DNA of 64,000 nucleotides from Siphonodentalium dalli (taxonomy: Eukaryota; Mollusca; Scaphopoda; Gadilida; Siphonodentaliidae): the NCBI GenBank assembly GCA_032622095.1, contig CP136068.1:181540796-181604795 (forward strand), given 5' to 3'. Below, piece by piece: positions 48,729 through 61,097 of this stretch. The notes below the pieces were generated by a model. It was not told the origin of the DNA. It did not search any database and saw nothing but the letters and a program-made list of their open reading frames with translations. The position numbers and the translations under genes were made by a program. Each line of letters opens with the position of its first letter. Position 1 is the stretch's first letter.

Positions 48729-49094
48729 TCATTGTTTACCTGTATCTGTATCTGTAGTGGGTTCAGTGCAGTAACCAATTCTGGTTTTAGGCGCACTGGG
48801 TGGAGGATGATGTTGATTCCGTTGAGGTCTCTGATTGTGCTGTGTCCTCAGGTTCAGTGATTCCATTGTTGCGGAGTGCCCGTAAGAGTTGTTTACGGTG
48901 TTGTTGACATTGAAGCTCTTGTGAATTACACTGGTGTACACAGTACAGGTATATCCTCTCTTGTAAATGTACATGCAATGATGCATGTGCTTTGAAAGAA
49001 TCAGATTCTGAACACTGTCAACTGCATTTTCAACATTATAATAGCAATAGCTGCTCGTTGAGTTGTTGTTATTATTGTCACTATTGGTTGACAT
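48729..49094 (-). CDS. Unrecognised minus-strand open frame, possible exon
   Basis: From ATG at 49092-49094 the frame begins MSTNSDNNNNNSTSS and runs 121 codons; its end overlaps ACAG|GTAAAC near 48740, a usable donor. A second frame in the same stretch (48787-48978, CQQHRKQLLRALRNNGITEP) has at least as protein-like a composition, so the coding frame is uncertain. No family recognised; either could be chance or transposon-derived. Confidence 0.2.
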   Translation of the reverse strand: MSTNSDNNNNNSTSSYCYYNVENAVDSVQNLILSKHMHHCMYIYKRGYTCTVYTSVIHKSFNVNNTVNNSYGHSATMESLNLRTQHNQRPQRNQHHPPPSAPKTRIGYCTEPTTDTDTGKQ

Positions 49095-49520
49095 AGAAGA
49101 TCGTGTTAATTATACCTGTATCCTCATGTGTCAGTATATGTGCCAGTGTTTTTATACTAAGTCACAACACTGCAATGTCAACATCAGCAATGCGTCGAAT
49201 GAAGTCAGACCCCGATCATGCCATGATTGACATGAATCTCGATTCTCCGAGTCGAATTTAGTGGAAATTGTCAATGATTAAGCCGCTAATCGCTGAATTG
49301 CGACGTGTCTGGTTATCAAAGGAACCGAAATCAGACTGTCTTAACAACTGTCCGCAATCGAAAAGGTAACAGTTTCCCAAAAACAACAACTTACGATCAA
49401 ATATGCATTGCCAAATACAAATTGGAGTATAAATGAGCTGTGCTAAAGCGATTACTTAACCCTGATACGGTCGTACTATACGCATAACACATAATGAATG
49501 CCGGATAAATAATATATGTT
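49095..49520. other. Intergenic without recognised features
   Basis: No open frame or repeat border of note. Confidence 0.3.
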
Positions 49521-49524
49521 ATGC

Positions 49525-51330
49525 CTGTCTGTCTGTCTGTGTTCTATAGAAATTCACAAGGGACCACCTAGATGGTGTGGATTAGAACTTTCTAAAGTGA
49601 CGCCATTGTTGTCAGGGGCAGAAAAAGGGGAAGGGCAGAAAAAGAAATTGTCGCCGATTGCCTCCAAAATTATATATAATCATCCCATACTATGAGGAAT
49701 CTAATGGTGTGGTTTACATATGTCAAAAGTCGCGCCGTTCGCATCAGGGATGTCCGGAAGGGGAGAGGGGCACCAAAATGTATCAAAATAAGTTTAGCGC
49801 CGAATTCCACCAAATTGATGCACATTCTTCTGAGATCTTCTACATGATACAAGGGATCTTATTGTGTGATTTGAAGACGCCAAATTAGTGTCGTTGGGAT
49901 GAGACATTTGGGGGCGGAGAGGTGGGTGGGTACTAAATATGATAAGAATTAGTCTAGTCGCCGATTGCCACCAAACGCATACAAATTCATCCCCATGGTA
50001 TGAGGTGTCTAATGGCGTGGCTTAAAGCTGACAAAAGTGGCGTCATTCGAGTCAGGGGTGCACTGAATGGGAGAGGGGGCACCAAAATTGATACACAATA
50101 CTTTTAGCACCAATTTCCACCAATTTGATACACATTCCTATCCATGATATGAGGAATCGAATCGTGTGATTTTAAAGACGTCATATTGGTGCTGCTTTGG
50201 TGAGAGATGGGGTAGGGTGGGCACTAAATTTGATAAATATTTGTTTAGTCGCGGATTAGCACCAAACTTACAAATAATAATCTCCATGGTATCAGTAGCC
50301 TAATTGTGTGTTTTAAAGATGGCAAAAGTGGGGCCATTCGAGTCAGGGGTGCCTAGAGGATGAGAGGGACACAAACATTGATAAACAATATGTTTAGCGC
50401 CGATTTCAACCTGATTGATACATATTCTTCTCCGCGATACGAATAATCTAATCGTGTGGTTTAAATGCGCCAAATTGGTGCCTTTTGGGTGAGAGATATA
50501 CAATGGTGGCCCTAAATTTGATAAGAATTTGTATATTCGCCAAATTTCATAAATGTTATATATATTCATCTCTATAATGAGTCTAATTGTGTGGTTTAAT
50601 GATGTCAAAAGTGGCGCCGCTTGAGTCCGAAATAGGGACGGGAGGGTAACCAAAAACTTATAAAAATATGTTTAGTGCCAATTACCATCAAACTCATACA
50701 CGTTCTTCTCAAATGATACAATGAATCAAATATTTGCGAATATCTGTCTGTGTTCTATATATAACCTTACGGGTACAATCGAGATGGCACCAAGGCGGCC
50801 TAACAGGGGTAAATTTACGAGTAAGATAATGGTGCGGGTTAAAATTTTCTAAAGTGACGTTGTTGGTGTCAGGGTAGGGGCTATTTTTAGCGCAGATTTC
50901 TACCAAATTGATATATTATTCTTCTCCGTGATACGAGGAATATAAACATGTGATTTAAACATTGGGGGGGGGGTTGGGTGAGAGATGTGGGAGGGGGTAA
51001 CACTATGATAATAATTTGTTTAGTTGCCGATTACCACAAAACTTATATATAACCATCTCCATTATATAATGCATGCATGAGGCTAATAGACCTAGACGTG
51101 GTTAAAATATGACAATAGTGGCGCGGTTCAAGTCATGCATGAGGGGAGTTGCACCAAAGTTGATACAAATTCATGCACGTTCTTCTCTAATGATATGATG
51201 AATTTAATCACATTTCGGGGATGTTTGGGTCATGGATGGCGAGAGGAGATTCACTAGCAGTTATAAGATTGTTCAATTAGCCGATGTCCAACAAAGTTAT
51301 ATATAGTCATCTCCCAGGCCATCTCCATGT
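49525..51330. repeat. Degenerate ~300-bp tandem repeats
   Basis: Five to six copies share, in order, CACCAAATTGATACACATTC, TTCTCCGTGATACGAGGAAT, CTAATCGTGTGGTTTAAA, GGTGAGAGATGGGG and TTTGTTTAGTCGCCGAT. Two copies are preceded by CTGTCTGTGTTCTATA (49533, 50740). No conserved coding frame. Confidence 0.7.
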
Positions 51331-51688
51331 CGTTCTGATGATTTTTTGGCATTCCAATTTCACAATCTCGACAAATGGTGACCGAATTAAGTCACTTGAA
51401 CAATTATATCTTCTCAACTGTCATACTTATATGGGGATGGAAATCAGGGCATTCCTATAATGATCTAGCAACACAGATACATAGAAGAAAGCATTAAAAG
51501 TATATTTATATCAATCTATTTAAGAGATACATATATTCAAGGATTGCATTTTAAAATGGCGCATGTATATATTATAACACGATTGAGTCTGTCGCATTCA
51601 ATAGAGTTTCCACAAAAACAGTTACAATTGCCAAGATATATGGAAATGTAGAGCAGGCCTGTTCAAAAATAGTGGTCACAGTGTGCAG

Positions 51689-51925
51689 TCAAATATGGTT
51701 ACTTCTGAGATAAAGGAAAACGCAGTCCGTAGCACATGACTTTTCAGGATCCTCCAATAGTGACATCTGACAAGGGTATATCTGCCCAATATATACAGAG
51801 GATTTATTCCACACCCATTGACGTGAGTCACATGTATTCAACGGAATCCCAGCCATTGAATACATATTAGTGTATACCTCTAGTGGAATACAAGCCGGAA
51901 CTATTCTCGTTGACGTTGTCGCCAA
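51689..51925 (-). CDS. Cysteine-containing minus-strand frame, possible exon remnant
   Basis: The frame includes STRIVPACIPLEVYTNMYSM, AGIPLNTCDSRQWVWNK, QIYPCQMSL and SCATDCVFLYLRS before TGA. Five cysteines with W and N-x-S suggest an extracellular module, but I cannot name one. No ATG or splice pair decides its limits. Confidence 0.2.
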   Translation of the reverse strand: MATTSTRIVPACIPLEVYTNMYSMAGIPLNTCDSRQWVWNKSSVYIGQIYPCQMSLLEDPEKSCATDCVFLYLRSNHI

Positions 51926-52099
51926 GAAAGATGACGTACATTACGTCGATCGTCCGCTTCCGGTGATTCCCCCCATAATTACTGGTTATTTGTCAGACTT
52001 AAATCACAATAAAGGTAGCTATAGTTACAATGAAGGTGACATTCATTGATTGAACTTATCTGACTGAATGGTGTAGAATAAATACAGAACACAACTTGC

Positions 52100-52225
52100 A
52101 TCATAATCTCGAATCTTTTATCGAACTCGTTGAGGACGGTGCAAAGTTATATTTCGCTCGACCTACGCTCTCGCGAAATATATCCTTGCGCCATCCGCAA
52201 CTCATGCGATAAAAGATTGTCGATT
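52100..52225. repeat. Foldback hairpin
   Basis: AATCTTTTATCGAACTCGTTG...GCAAAGTTATATTTCGC pairs with GCGAAATATATCCTTGCGCC...CTCATGCGATAAAAGATT. Same style as 20040-20190 and 59970-60095. Confidence 0.6.
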
Positions 52226-53390
52226 AAGATGCGCGTTGTGTTCTGTCTATTTCTTTCATTTTTTAGAACAGACTCATCGCCTAACATAAACAAATCAAAA
52301 TATCGCTGTGTCTGGCACATGTATCTGATATACTCGCATAACATTATTTCTTTTAAACTGAAAATGATTAGCCAGTATATAGCACCAAAACAGAGGAGCA
52401 CCTGGACATATCTTTAAAACATATGTATCTTCATGAAGATATGATAAACTATATTGATTGATTGGTTGATACATCTCTATGTAAACACAATTGTCGTCTT
52501 TTATTTTTTTTACTAATGCGTTAATGATGTTAATGTTTCATGATATAACGTCTGAAGTATACGCACTTGTAAACAACTAAATACTTCTTTATTGGTGGGA
52601 CGGGTTAAACGCGATAAACAAAATGACAAACGCTCCGACCTGACAAGGTGAGCCACTACGTATATTCCATATGTAAGAATCATATTTTGTGATGCCATTT
52701 GGATATACTATTTATGAGAATACGTGTAACACTTTGAGAGCAAGAGTATTCTCTATTCCCACCAAATATCCACAGAGGGTTTCACATCACTTTAATCTGA
52801 GCAACGCCGGGTAACCCTGCTAGTATTACATATCAGCAGAGTAAGATTCGGTCCTACTGTATGGACTAATTGCCGTATATAATATGGTCGCCGATAAATA
52901 TACTATTGAATTTTCACGTCGTAACTTTGAATCACGAAAATATTTAATTTAGACAATTTTCATGGGCCCGTAAAATAACGGTATGGGGCCGTCAAACTGA
53001 TGAAACGGTATGGGGCCGTCGATTATGACGGTGAGAAACCGTCGAACTGACGGTAATTTTTAACAGTGTACGCACGACTAACATTTGGTATGTATGCCTA
53101 CTTTGACTCCGGGAACAATATGAACTGGTTCGCGGCCGTGTCCTTGACATTGACCTTGAATTCGCTAATATATGCTTATATAGACATATGTCTGCAACTC
53201 TACCGATCCGACTCAGTCTTGGTTATATAGGTCGACTTTTATCCACGGAACAACATAGGCCGGTCCAATTTCACGCGCGACGTGTCCTTAACCTCGCTCA
53301 TATAGGCATGTTTCGGGACCAATCGAACAATAGTTTGTTCAGGCGCTGTATATCACTGAAAAACTATTCCGTGTCATGTAGTCAATTATG
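52226..53390. other. Intergenic; one GGCCGTC repeat patch
   Basis: 52975-53070 has repeats of ACGGTATGGGGCCGTC and GACGGTGAGAAACCGTC. No gene recognised in the rest. Confidence 0.35.
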
Positions 53391-53391
53391 T

Positions 53392-53804
53392 GTGTCAAAC
53401 GACACGTATAGCGACACGGCAGCTCATTATTTGATTACAATTAGTGCAGGTGTGTCATCTGACACGCTAAATGTGTCGCTCTGTGTCGCCAGTTTCTAAA
53501 CAAAAATTACCAATATCATTGCCGACACACGGAACGTGTCGTTTTTCCTTGTTATGTGTCATACGACACATTTCTGTGCAAATATAAAATAATTACAAGC
53601 CACTCGGAATCGAAATAGTAACGTTTCATATCATGACATATAAGTACATATATGTCTTTGGGTAGTTTATTTATGGAATTTGAAACTTTTCAAGCCAAGG
53701 TGTATCGCTGTGTCATTTGACACAGCAGATGTGTCGCGCTGTGTCGCCTACATGTATATAATTTGTTGACACAGTAAGTGAATCAGCTCCGTGTCACTTG
53801 ACAC
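53392..53804. promoter_or_regulatory. Cluster of five GTGTCANNYGACAC palindromes
   Basis: GTGTCAAACGACAC (53392), GTGTCATCTGACAC (53452), GTGTCATACGACAC (53556), GTGTCATTTGACAC (53710) and GTGTCACTTGACAC (53791) lie within 413 bp, with single GTGTCGC or GACAC half-sites among them. The two central bases differ in every copy while the arms are kept. It could be a binding-site cluster or a degenerate repeat; no neighbouring gene is known. Confidence 0.5.
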
Positions 53805-54380
53805 GTTTAAATACAAGACATACACATTTTGCTTGTTGCTCAACCCATATATCAGTTCCGAATTCTGAGCCTTTGTTTAAATTGGATGTCTTGTGTTTAT
53901 GTAATGTATTTTTCTATTCCCTTTTTCACAATTATGTTCCCATGCTATTTGTTCAGAATAAATATTGTTTGAACTACAGTAAGTCATAAAATTCAGGTTT
54001 GGTTGAGTCCCCTGCCACGGTCGGTTGTTTCGCGGACTCTCTTTGGTTACATTATTATCATAGATAAAGGAAACCCTTGGAACCACCACTCTCGGTCAAG
54101 GATAGTTAATACAGTTCATTGCGTGTATTTCCTGTAACAATTTGGACATTTTTGCTTTGGACTTTCTTCATTTTGTTATTTGAAAATTCGAAGGGAATTA
54201 TGAATTCTTTGAAAGAGGTATAACCGCACACTCACGCTCAAAATAACATTTGCTGTACACATTGTTCTACGCCGCACGTGACTTCAAATCAGCCCAATCA
54301 AGAGCTACTACCTCCCAATTGAAAGGTCAATAACAGCGCTGGTTGCAAGTCGACGGTGAACTGAACACTGTTTTCAATTA
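53805..54380. other. Non-coding, possible LINE 5' region
   Basis: AT-rich to about 54230, then more balanced up to the ORF1 start, as in a LINE 5' UTR. No other feature. Confidence 0.35.
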
Positions 54381-54399
54381 ACTGAGCGACGTTAATCAA

Positions 54400-56258
54400 C
54401 ATGTCAACACACCAGCCTGGATCCGTTATGTCAAACGAGCGTGTCAAAACCCAGGGTAAATCTTCGTTGACCCTATCACCGGTGCCACTATCTTGGATAT
54501 TTCACAGAGGCTGGACCAAGTAGATCCATCCTATGATACGATGAACACCAACAATCAATCGTATAAGGGTGCTCCGTTGGGTGACCCCACAGAATTTCGA
54601 ATTGCCTTTGGACAACTGAAAGATGTAGCTGAATGCAGTGCCCAAATGGATACCACAAGCAATGTCGCAGCTTCATTAGTAATAGTATCCTGCCTGAAAT
54701 TCATCAGCAGCATTCCCAGGGACATCTTGATAAATGATATGATAACGACCGCAGATAGGAACCCCCTATTACTTGGCAAAGTCAGGGATGTCATATTTGC
54801 AGAGGTAAAGTCCCACAAAGTATTTGGTTACAGTCACAACAGTTGCCTCAAACAACGAAGAGGGAAAGAAGGCTCCACTCCAATTCACGAGAAACTGGCT
54901 GCTGACATATTTACTTTGTTACTTTATCTTGTTGATCAAGACACGCCCTGGGAGAAATGCTGAGCACAAATGTCGGGTCGGGGTTCCATTATCGAGACGA
55001 CTCTATCGCACTAACCCCGACGGACAGTGTAAATACATGTAGCACGGACATCATCGAATTCAAAGCACAAGTCTTTAAAAATGCTCTCTGATAAGGTGCA
55101 CGATCACAGAAAATTATGGACGAAATCCCAGTCATAAAACAAACAGTCTCTAGCCTTGAATCTCGATTGTCTGACATTGAACGGGGAACGTCACATAACG
55201 ACAATAACACAGAAATAAACAATAAGCTGGGTGACATACAAGTTGTTGTAGGAAAAATCGAGGTTGCGATGACAGAAAACACACAGAAACGGGAATCAAA
55301 CGAGTTGAAAACAGAACGTCTTATATCTGAGAGAGTAGATGACATGGATAACTGCGAGTCCGAAATAAAGGGCATAAAGTCTGATATAGTCGAGTCCATC
55401 GACCGAGCGCGATCTGTAGTTCATGCAGTGAACAGAAACTCGGGGTCAATCGGTTCATTAAAGGAGAGTGTGAACAGAATGTCACAGAGACAGGCCGAAT
55501 TTATAAGTGACTCAAGTAAAATGGAAGAAAATTTCGAAAAAATGGCCACTGCACTACGTACATTTGGAGATTCGATCTGTGATAAACTGGATGAGTTCTC
55601 TGAATTCATCATCGAAATGGTTCAGAACCTGGCAGCAGAGAGAGATGATGCAAATGCTACTGCTGGAGACGCACATCAGGACGGATTTTCTTCTCGTCAT
55701 ACTGATGAGTCCACTGGTGGTGTTTGTGAATACAATGCATGGGAACATGATTGCCAGCACTCAGACTGGGCGGAACGATCGGGGAGCAAGCGGGGTAACT
55801 ATACATCTATCCCAAACAATGAAGGAGACAATGGTGACACATACACACGTGAACATGAGAACGAAGACGATGATGGGTGGACACATGTCAGGCATGGCCG
55901 TAAACATGATAGTGGGGATAGATCCCACTCGAAGGGCACTGGGAGAGATCGCTCAGATTGGGATGACGCAGATGTATACCGTACACGGAATGAGTATCCG
56001 ATCCAGACAACCCGGCTCGTCGTGTCACATATTACTGACCACTTTACTGCCGAGGATCTGCCTCACTATTTGTTTGATATGAATGTGAAATTCACCATAG
56101 TTGGTTTGTTCCGCTTACGTAAACATGGCATTTTGTCTGCTCGTATAAATGTTGATGTAAATCATGCTATGTACTGCAAAGGGCCAGATTGTTGGCCAAA
56201 ATACGTCACATGTAGCGATTGGATACCATCAAACTCATCCAGAAATTACTTCCAGTAA
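54400..56258 (+). pseudogene. LINE ORF1, frameshifted
   Basis: Frames chain in order. 54400: MSTHQPGSVMSNERVKTQG. 54493-54963: LDQVDPSYDTMNTNNQ, PLGDPTEFRIAFGQLKD. 54958: MLSTNVGSGFHYRDDSIAL, DIIEFKAQVF. 55116-56258: a coiled coil (VSSLESRLSDIERG and on to about residue 170), a hydrophilic linker rich in H, D, R and G, then an RRM-like end (TTRLVVSHITDHFTAEDL, LSARINVDV, GPDCWPKYVT). Coiled coil plus RRM-like plus WP.xV is the ORF1p layout of CR1/L2-type LINEs. At least three frameshifts make it non-functional. The ORF2 start follows on the same strand at 56398. Confidence 0.65.
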
Positions 56259-56397
56259 TTTTTCATCACATATACAAAATATCAAGGTGTGTCTCAAGCC
56301 GTAAACATATTAACCCCATTTGCTTTATATAATCCGTATTTATTTACCAGATACCAAAACAGATCCTCTTATCATTTGAACAACTCAGTGTGGTTCA

Positions 56398-56446
56398 GAA
56401 TGTTGAATTTCTTAACTTGGAATTGCACTGGACTCATGAATTATTA
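56398..56446 (+). pseudogene. LINE ORF2 start (endonuclease N-terminus), forward
   Basis: The frame reads MLNFLTWNCTGLMNY and then hits a stop. FLTWNCTGLMN is the start of an APE-type endonuclease (TWNxxGL with the catalytic Asn). The continuation of the domain is found inverted at about 58620 on the other strand, so 56446 marks a rearrangement point. Confidence 0.65.
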
Positions 56447-58620
56447 GCATATATTACATAATGCATGTAGTCCTGGTCCGGTCAATGACAACAGTGTCAT
56501 ATCGTCGGCCTGAGTGGGACAAGCGCAACTAGTGGAGTTCAGACAATTCGTATAATAGATCATCAATGAAAATCATGTAAAATAGAGGAGAGAGGATACC
56601 TCCCTGTCGCGTGAGGATGAGAGGTTATTGTAGCGGACCATACACTTGATATCTGACAAGAAAGATTTAAACAAGTGCCAAATTTTACCACAGAATCCCC
56701 GATTGTATAATTTCACTAGACGTCCGTTGATCCATACCGTATCAAAAGCTTTATGAGTGTCTAGGAAGCATGGATAGAGAGGACTGTGGTTTTCTAGTGT
56801 AAATGAGATGCTTTCGTGAATAACGAATGATGAGTTCATACAACTGACTCCTTTCTGGAAGCCGTTTTGAAGAGGATGCACATTTGTGAGCTCTGGTGTA
56901 AGTGTTTCCATTCGGAGAAGCATCACTTTCTCCAATAGTTTATACAGGACGGTTAGTAAAGTTATCGTTCGGTAGCTATCAAATTTTGTTTTGAGTTTGT
57001 TACCTCTCTTGTGGAGGGGGATCATGATTCCCCGTTTTGCTTGCTCAGGAATGTGACTGAACTCCAGCATTTTCGACAGCGTGTATGCAACAGCATTACT
57101 CAACAAATCTCCGCCATAAAGTATATGCTCGTATGAAATGTGATATATTCCTGGGGCTTTACCTCGTTTAACAATGTTCATGGCGCTTTGCAATTCATCA
57201 GTAGTAACACTATACATTAACAGGGCGTTGAGTTCAGATATATCATCGCAATTTTGTATCACCATGATTCGGTCGTTCACGACCTTAAAATGTTGTTTGT
57301 CAAAAGTATCGCGTTCACGTGGGGAATACACAGTTTCAATATAATTTCCCCAGGCGTCAATCACCTGTGATGGTTCCCTGAGGATTAATCCGTTTACTTC
57401 AAATAAGTTGTTGGCAGAGGCCCAACTTCCGGTTCGCCTTTTATTAAACTCGCGGTAGAATTTATTTATATCTATTTTTATATCTATTTCCGCTAAATTG
57501 TCGAGGCGTTGATCTACTTCACTTAGGTATTTCTCGTTGGAATTTCTCAACTTACACCGAAAGAGGCGCTTCGACTCTTTGTATGCTTTGTATTTAGAAT
57601 TATTACATTCGCGTGGTCTCTCAGCCTCGATCCATTCGAATCTTTTGATTTTCATGACTTTATGCAGTTCAGTTAGCTCTTTATTCCAAAATGGTTTGAG
57701 ATGCCGTTTGAATGTTTTAGTTGGAACCGTTGATTGGGCAACTTCGTGTATAACTTGCACTAAATAATCATACGATTGCTCAAGCTCCTCAACACTGTTA
57801 ATTGAGTTGCTTGGAAGTTTGGTGTTCATCATCGTCTGATATGAATTTATGATATCAGGCGCTGTGCGTACCTTGTTACATTTATAGTTTAAAGGCGCAC
57901 ATGTGGCTTCCTGTTTGGGGTCCTGTATATATTGTGTACAATCTAATGTCATAAAGATGGTTCGAAACGTTATGGGCAGAATCGTCTATTACTTCAGCAT
58001 ACGATACTCTGTGCACATTGTGAATTGAAAGGAGTATATGATCGATTGTGGTGCCAGGACCCCCGATCGCGGGGACAAAAATTGCCTGTGCCCCTCTGCA
58101 ATCACTCCTACTGTTCACAGAGATGAATTCGCATTTACTGATGCATTTCGCGAATTCTCTGTCGCGAGGATTACGTTTATTTAGGTTGCTATTGAATTCT
58201 CCCATAAACATTACTTGTCATAGGGCCGAATACATATCCTTTAAATCGTTTATTTTCTGTAAGTATTCCTTATAGTGGTATACGGCATAGTTTGTGGAGG
58301 GGAGATAAACCTGAAATATGTACCAGAATAGATTTGTTGCGACTTTGAATTGTATACCGCAGATCCTGTCATCATTTAAATCAAGGACTGTGATTCGATC
58401 ATTGTATTGTGCTTTCCATATTAGCATCACACCACCTTTGAAACGTCTTCGTTGCATGGGTAAGCGTTGTGAATAATCGCAGACAACGTGATAACTGTAG
58501 TGTGGATTTACCGCACTGATGAAGTGAGTATTATGTTGATGAAGCCAATGTTCTGAAATACCGCATATATCAGTATCGGACAATCCAGACTATTAAGAGT
58601 GTTACACAGGTACAAGTTGG
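56447..58620 (-). pseudogene. LINE ORF2 endonuclease-reverse transcriptase, inverted
   Basis: Minus-strand pieces run in order. 58620-58218: LYLCNTLNSLD, then ICGISEHWLHQHNTHF (endonuclease). 58211-57882: VMFMGEFNSNL and TIDHILLS, SNHLYDIRL (GDFN motif as GEFN; SDH as SNH). 57952-56573: RT palm with KAPGIYHISYEHI, YRTITLLTVLYKLLEKVM and FLDTHKAFDTVW (motif A). After a frameshift, RQGGILSPLLFYMIFIDDLL, and then QADDMTLLS (motif C, about 56500). An in-frame TGA at 58218-58220 and at least three frameshifts inactivate it. It breaks off right after motif C at GLHALCNIC. Clade: CR1/L2-like. Confidence 0.75.
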
Positions 58621-58879
58621 ACATTTGGTCTGTTCGTATGCCGTCGGACATTTCATGTGGATACAATATAATAACTTGTGTAGATTCGCGGTCTTTGATA
58701 TGGTGGTGATAAGACATACAATGATTGTAGCCATTATTCGGTCAATATTCGGACTGGATATTAACTGGATTCAAATGTGAAATGTGACCATGCTGAGCGT
58801 TTTGTTTTTATATTGTTGTTCGTAATAAAGAGCATTTTTAACCTTGTTTGAGGGATTATTCTTCAGGTATTTCAGGTCT
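58621..58879. other. Short flank shared with 62150-62260
   Basis: CGGTCAATATTCGG...ATGTGAAATGTGACCATGCT (58738-58803) resembles 62184-62253, so both flanks carry a common low-copy repeat. No gene. Confidence 0.35.
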
Positions 58880-59340
58880 CATCATTTGCAGAATGAGGTC
58901 CCCAGAGGGTGAATTTAGTGACGCTACCAAGCATAGCGGGCTAGCATCACTAAATTCACCCTCTGGGGACCTCATTATGCTTAGGCCCTCAACTACTATG
59001 GCAGACCTAGGATCAGATTGAAGTTCCCCAGTTGAAGTTGGTGATGTTCACCCATTGGGTGCCTCGATTATGTATTTTATCTTCTGCAAAGTAGGGGATA
59101 TAGAAACTTCCCAGATGGCAAAACGTAACTAAAACAATGTTAATTTGATACCATAGATACTTTCCAGAAGATGAGGCATAAGCATAATGAAGTCCCCAGA
59201 GGGTGAATTTAGATATGCTAGCCCGCTATGCGGGATAGCGTCACTAAATTCACCCTCTGGGGACCTCATTCTGCAAATGACAGACACACTATTTCCAGGC
59301 TTGCAGACGTCTGTTCACTTAATGATTATATCATCTATTT
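58880..59340. mobile_element. Foldback MITE, relative of 10197-11027
   Basis: Each end is a hairpin with TGAGGTCCCCAGAGGGTGAA and its complement TTCACCCTCTGGGGACCTCA; the ends are also inverted to each other. The centre (TTTTATCTTCTGCAAAGTAG, CAGATTGAAGTTCC) matches 10535-10660. Flanking TTTGCAGAATGAGG ends agree with the larger copy. Confidence 0.65.
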
Positions 59341-59536
59341 GCAGGCTCGGTATGTATCAGTATCGCTTCCATCTATAACAGTCCTATATCACATGGAACC
59401 TCAATTATATAACTAAAAAGACATTGCATATGTCCTTATCTCTCACTGGTGGCGAATAGGAGCGTGCTTCCTGCCAACTTGCAGTGAAGCGTCTAAGCCA
59501 ACAATGTAAATGTGTGCATGTTTATTCTTCTGTTAA

Positions 59537-59919
59537 CCCTTTACCCAACAAACCGGCCAAAACCGGCCAAATAAAGCTTCAACAGCCTAAAATATCTTGG
59601 GTCTGTCTCAATAAAACCATACAAATATGGATATCATTGGAACCGGCTCATTGACCACATTGTGATAGTTACAGTTATACCCTGTGCCAATGCATTCTCT
59701 TATATATGCGAGTCGACCATAGGTCGCCTCGCATATATAAGAGAATGCATTGGCCTAAAAAAAATCTTTTTTTAACACTTTTTACCATTTCGTCTTACAC
59801 TCTTTAACAATTTTAATGTGTTAAGCCAATGCATTCTCTTATATATGCGAGGCGACCTATGGTCGACTCGCATATATAAGAGAATGCATTGGCACAGGGC
59901 CCTTCTGTTGGGTAAAGGG
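59537..59919. mobile_element. piggyBac-like TTAA MITE, copy 5
   Basis: TTAA at 59533-59536 and 59920-59923; termini CCCTTTACCCAACA and TGTTGGGTAAAGGG; both hairpins intact. Confidence 0.85.
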
Positions 59920-59969
59920 TTAAGGATTGTGATTTGTTAAAAAGGCATAACGCTCTAGATTCTTCAACT

Positions 59970-60095
59970 CGTTATGTTGGGATATATTATGTTATGAAAC
60001 TCGTTTGATAAATTGTATTCATAACTCGTCTACGACTCCTTTTGAGTCAATGTTTTCAAACTCGTTTAATACAATCTTATATCCCAACATAACTC
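59970..60095. repeat. Foldback hairpin
   Basis: AACTCGTTATGTTGGGATAT...AAACTCGTTTGATAAATTGT pairs with ACTCGTTTAATACAATCT...ATATCCCAACATAACTCGTT. The loop has GTCTACGACTCC. Confidence 0.65.
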
Positions 60096-61084
60096 GTTGG
60101 GGAAACTCTATATTTCAGCGCCACTGTGCATATTTAATTGCGATTACTCTTTTATTAACGAAGTTATGATGACTCAAACATAGCTGTTTGTGAATGAATA
60201 ACAGCTGGATTTAGTGAACCATTGACGTTGCTTGTTTTCGTTACGAATTTTAATTATGTTCCCTCATAACTCTGTCTACTACTATTAAGACAATAGTTTA
60301 AGTGTTGATTCGTCCCGTTACATTACACACGCTTTGAAAATTTGACAACGATTGGATCTTATTTCGCAGCGTTATTACCAATCAAATACAGCTGTCCATG
60401 ACGCAATGAAAGGCACAGGCAAATGTTCCCCGCTGGGTTCGACATTTGTTCATAATCTCCGAACGCTGTGGACATATTAGCTTGCTCGTGCATCGCACAC
60501 ACACAAACATGGATATCGGCTCTCAACTTTTGCCATCACGGTAAAGCTAGTGATAGTCTTTTGATACTTTAAATAGAGTTATATCTCATTAAAGTTGAAG
60601 TTTAAATAGGGTTATGTCCCATTTAATTTGAACTTTAATTGGAGTTGAAATAGAGTTATGTCCCATGTTATTTGACATTAAATATAATTATGCCCATTCC
60701 ACTTGAAATTGATAGCATTTTATCAACCAGATTATGTAATATGCTTTCAATTTGAATATTTCTCAGTTCGATTAATTTAGGAAGTTCACATCTAGATTAA
60801 CTTCAGTTAGCCGTTTTAGGAAATTCGGTTGATTGAGACTAATACTATATCTATCATTGTTGATTCAAATTTACATATCCACATCTATATTTGCATTCTT
60901 TGATTAATTAATAAATAGTGAATTTTCTCTGAGTATTTTTTGAAAGACACCAACAATTTAACATGGGTTAGATATCTATCGCTGGGACCCCCTCCTTCCA
61001 CACTACAAAGAAAATGCCGCCTAATCTAACAAAGAAACGAACCAAACGCACATATTATAGAAACGAATCATACAGGTGATATAG
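60096..61084. other. Intergenic without genes
   Basis: 60560-60680 has loose repeats of AGAGTTATRTCCCATTTAA. Otherwise nothing recognised. Confidence 0.35.
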
Positions 61085-61097
61085 TCAATCGAATATA

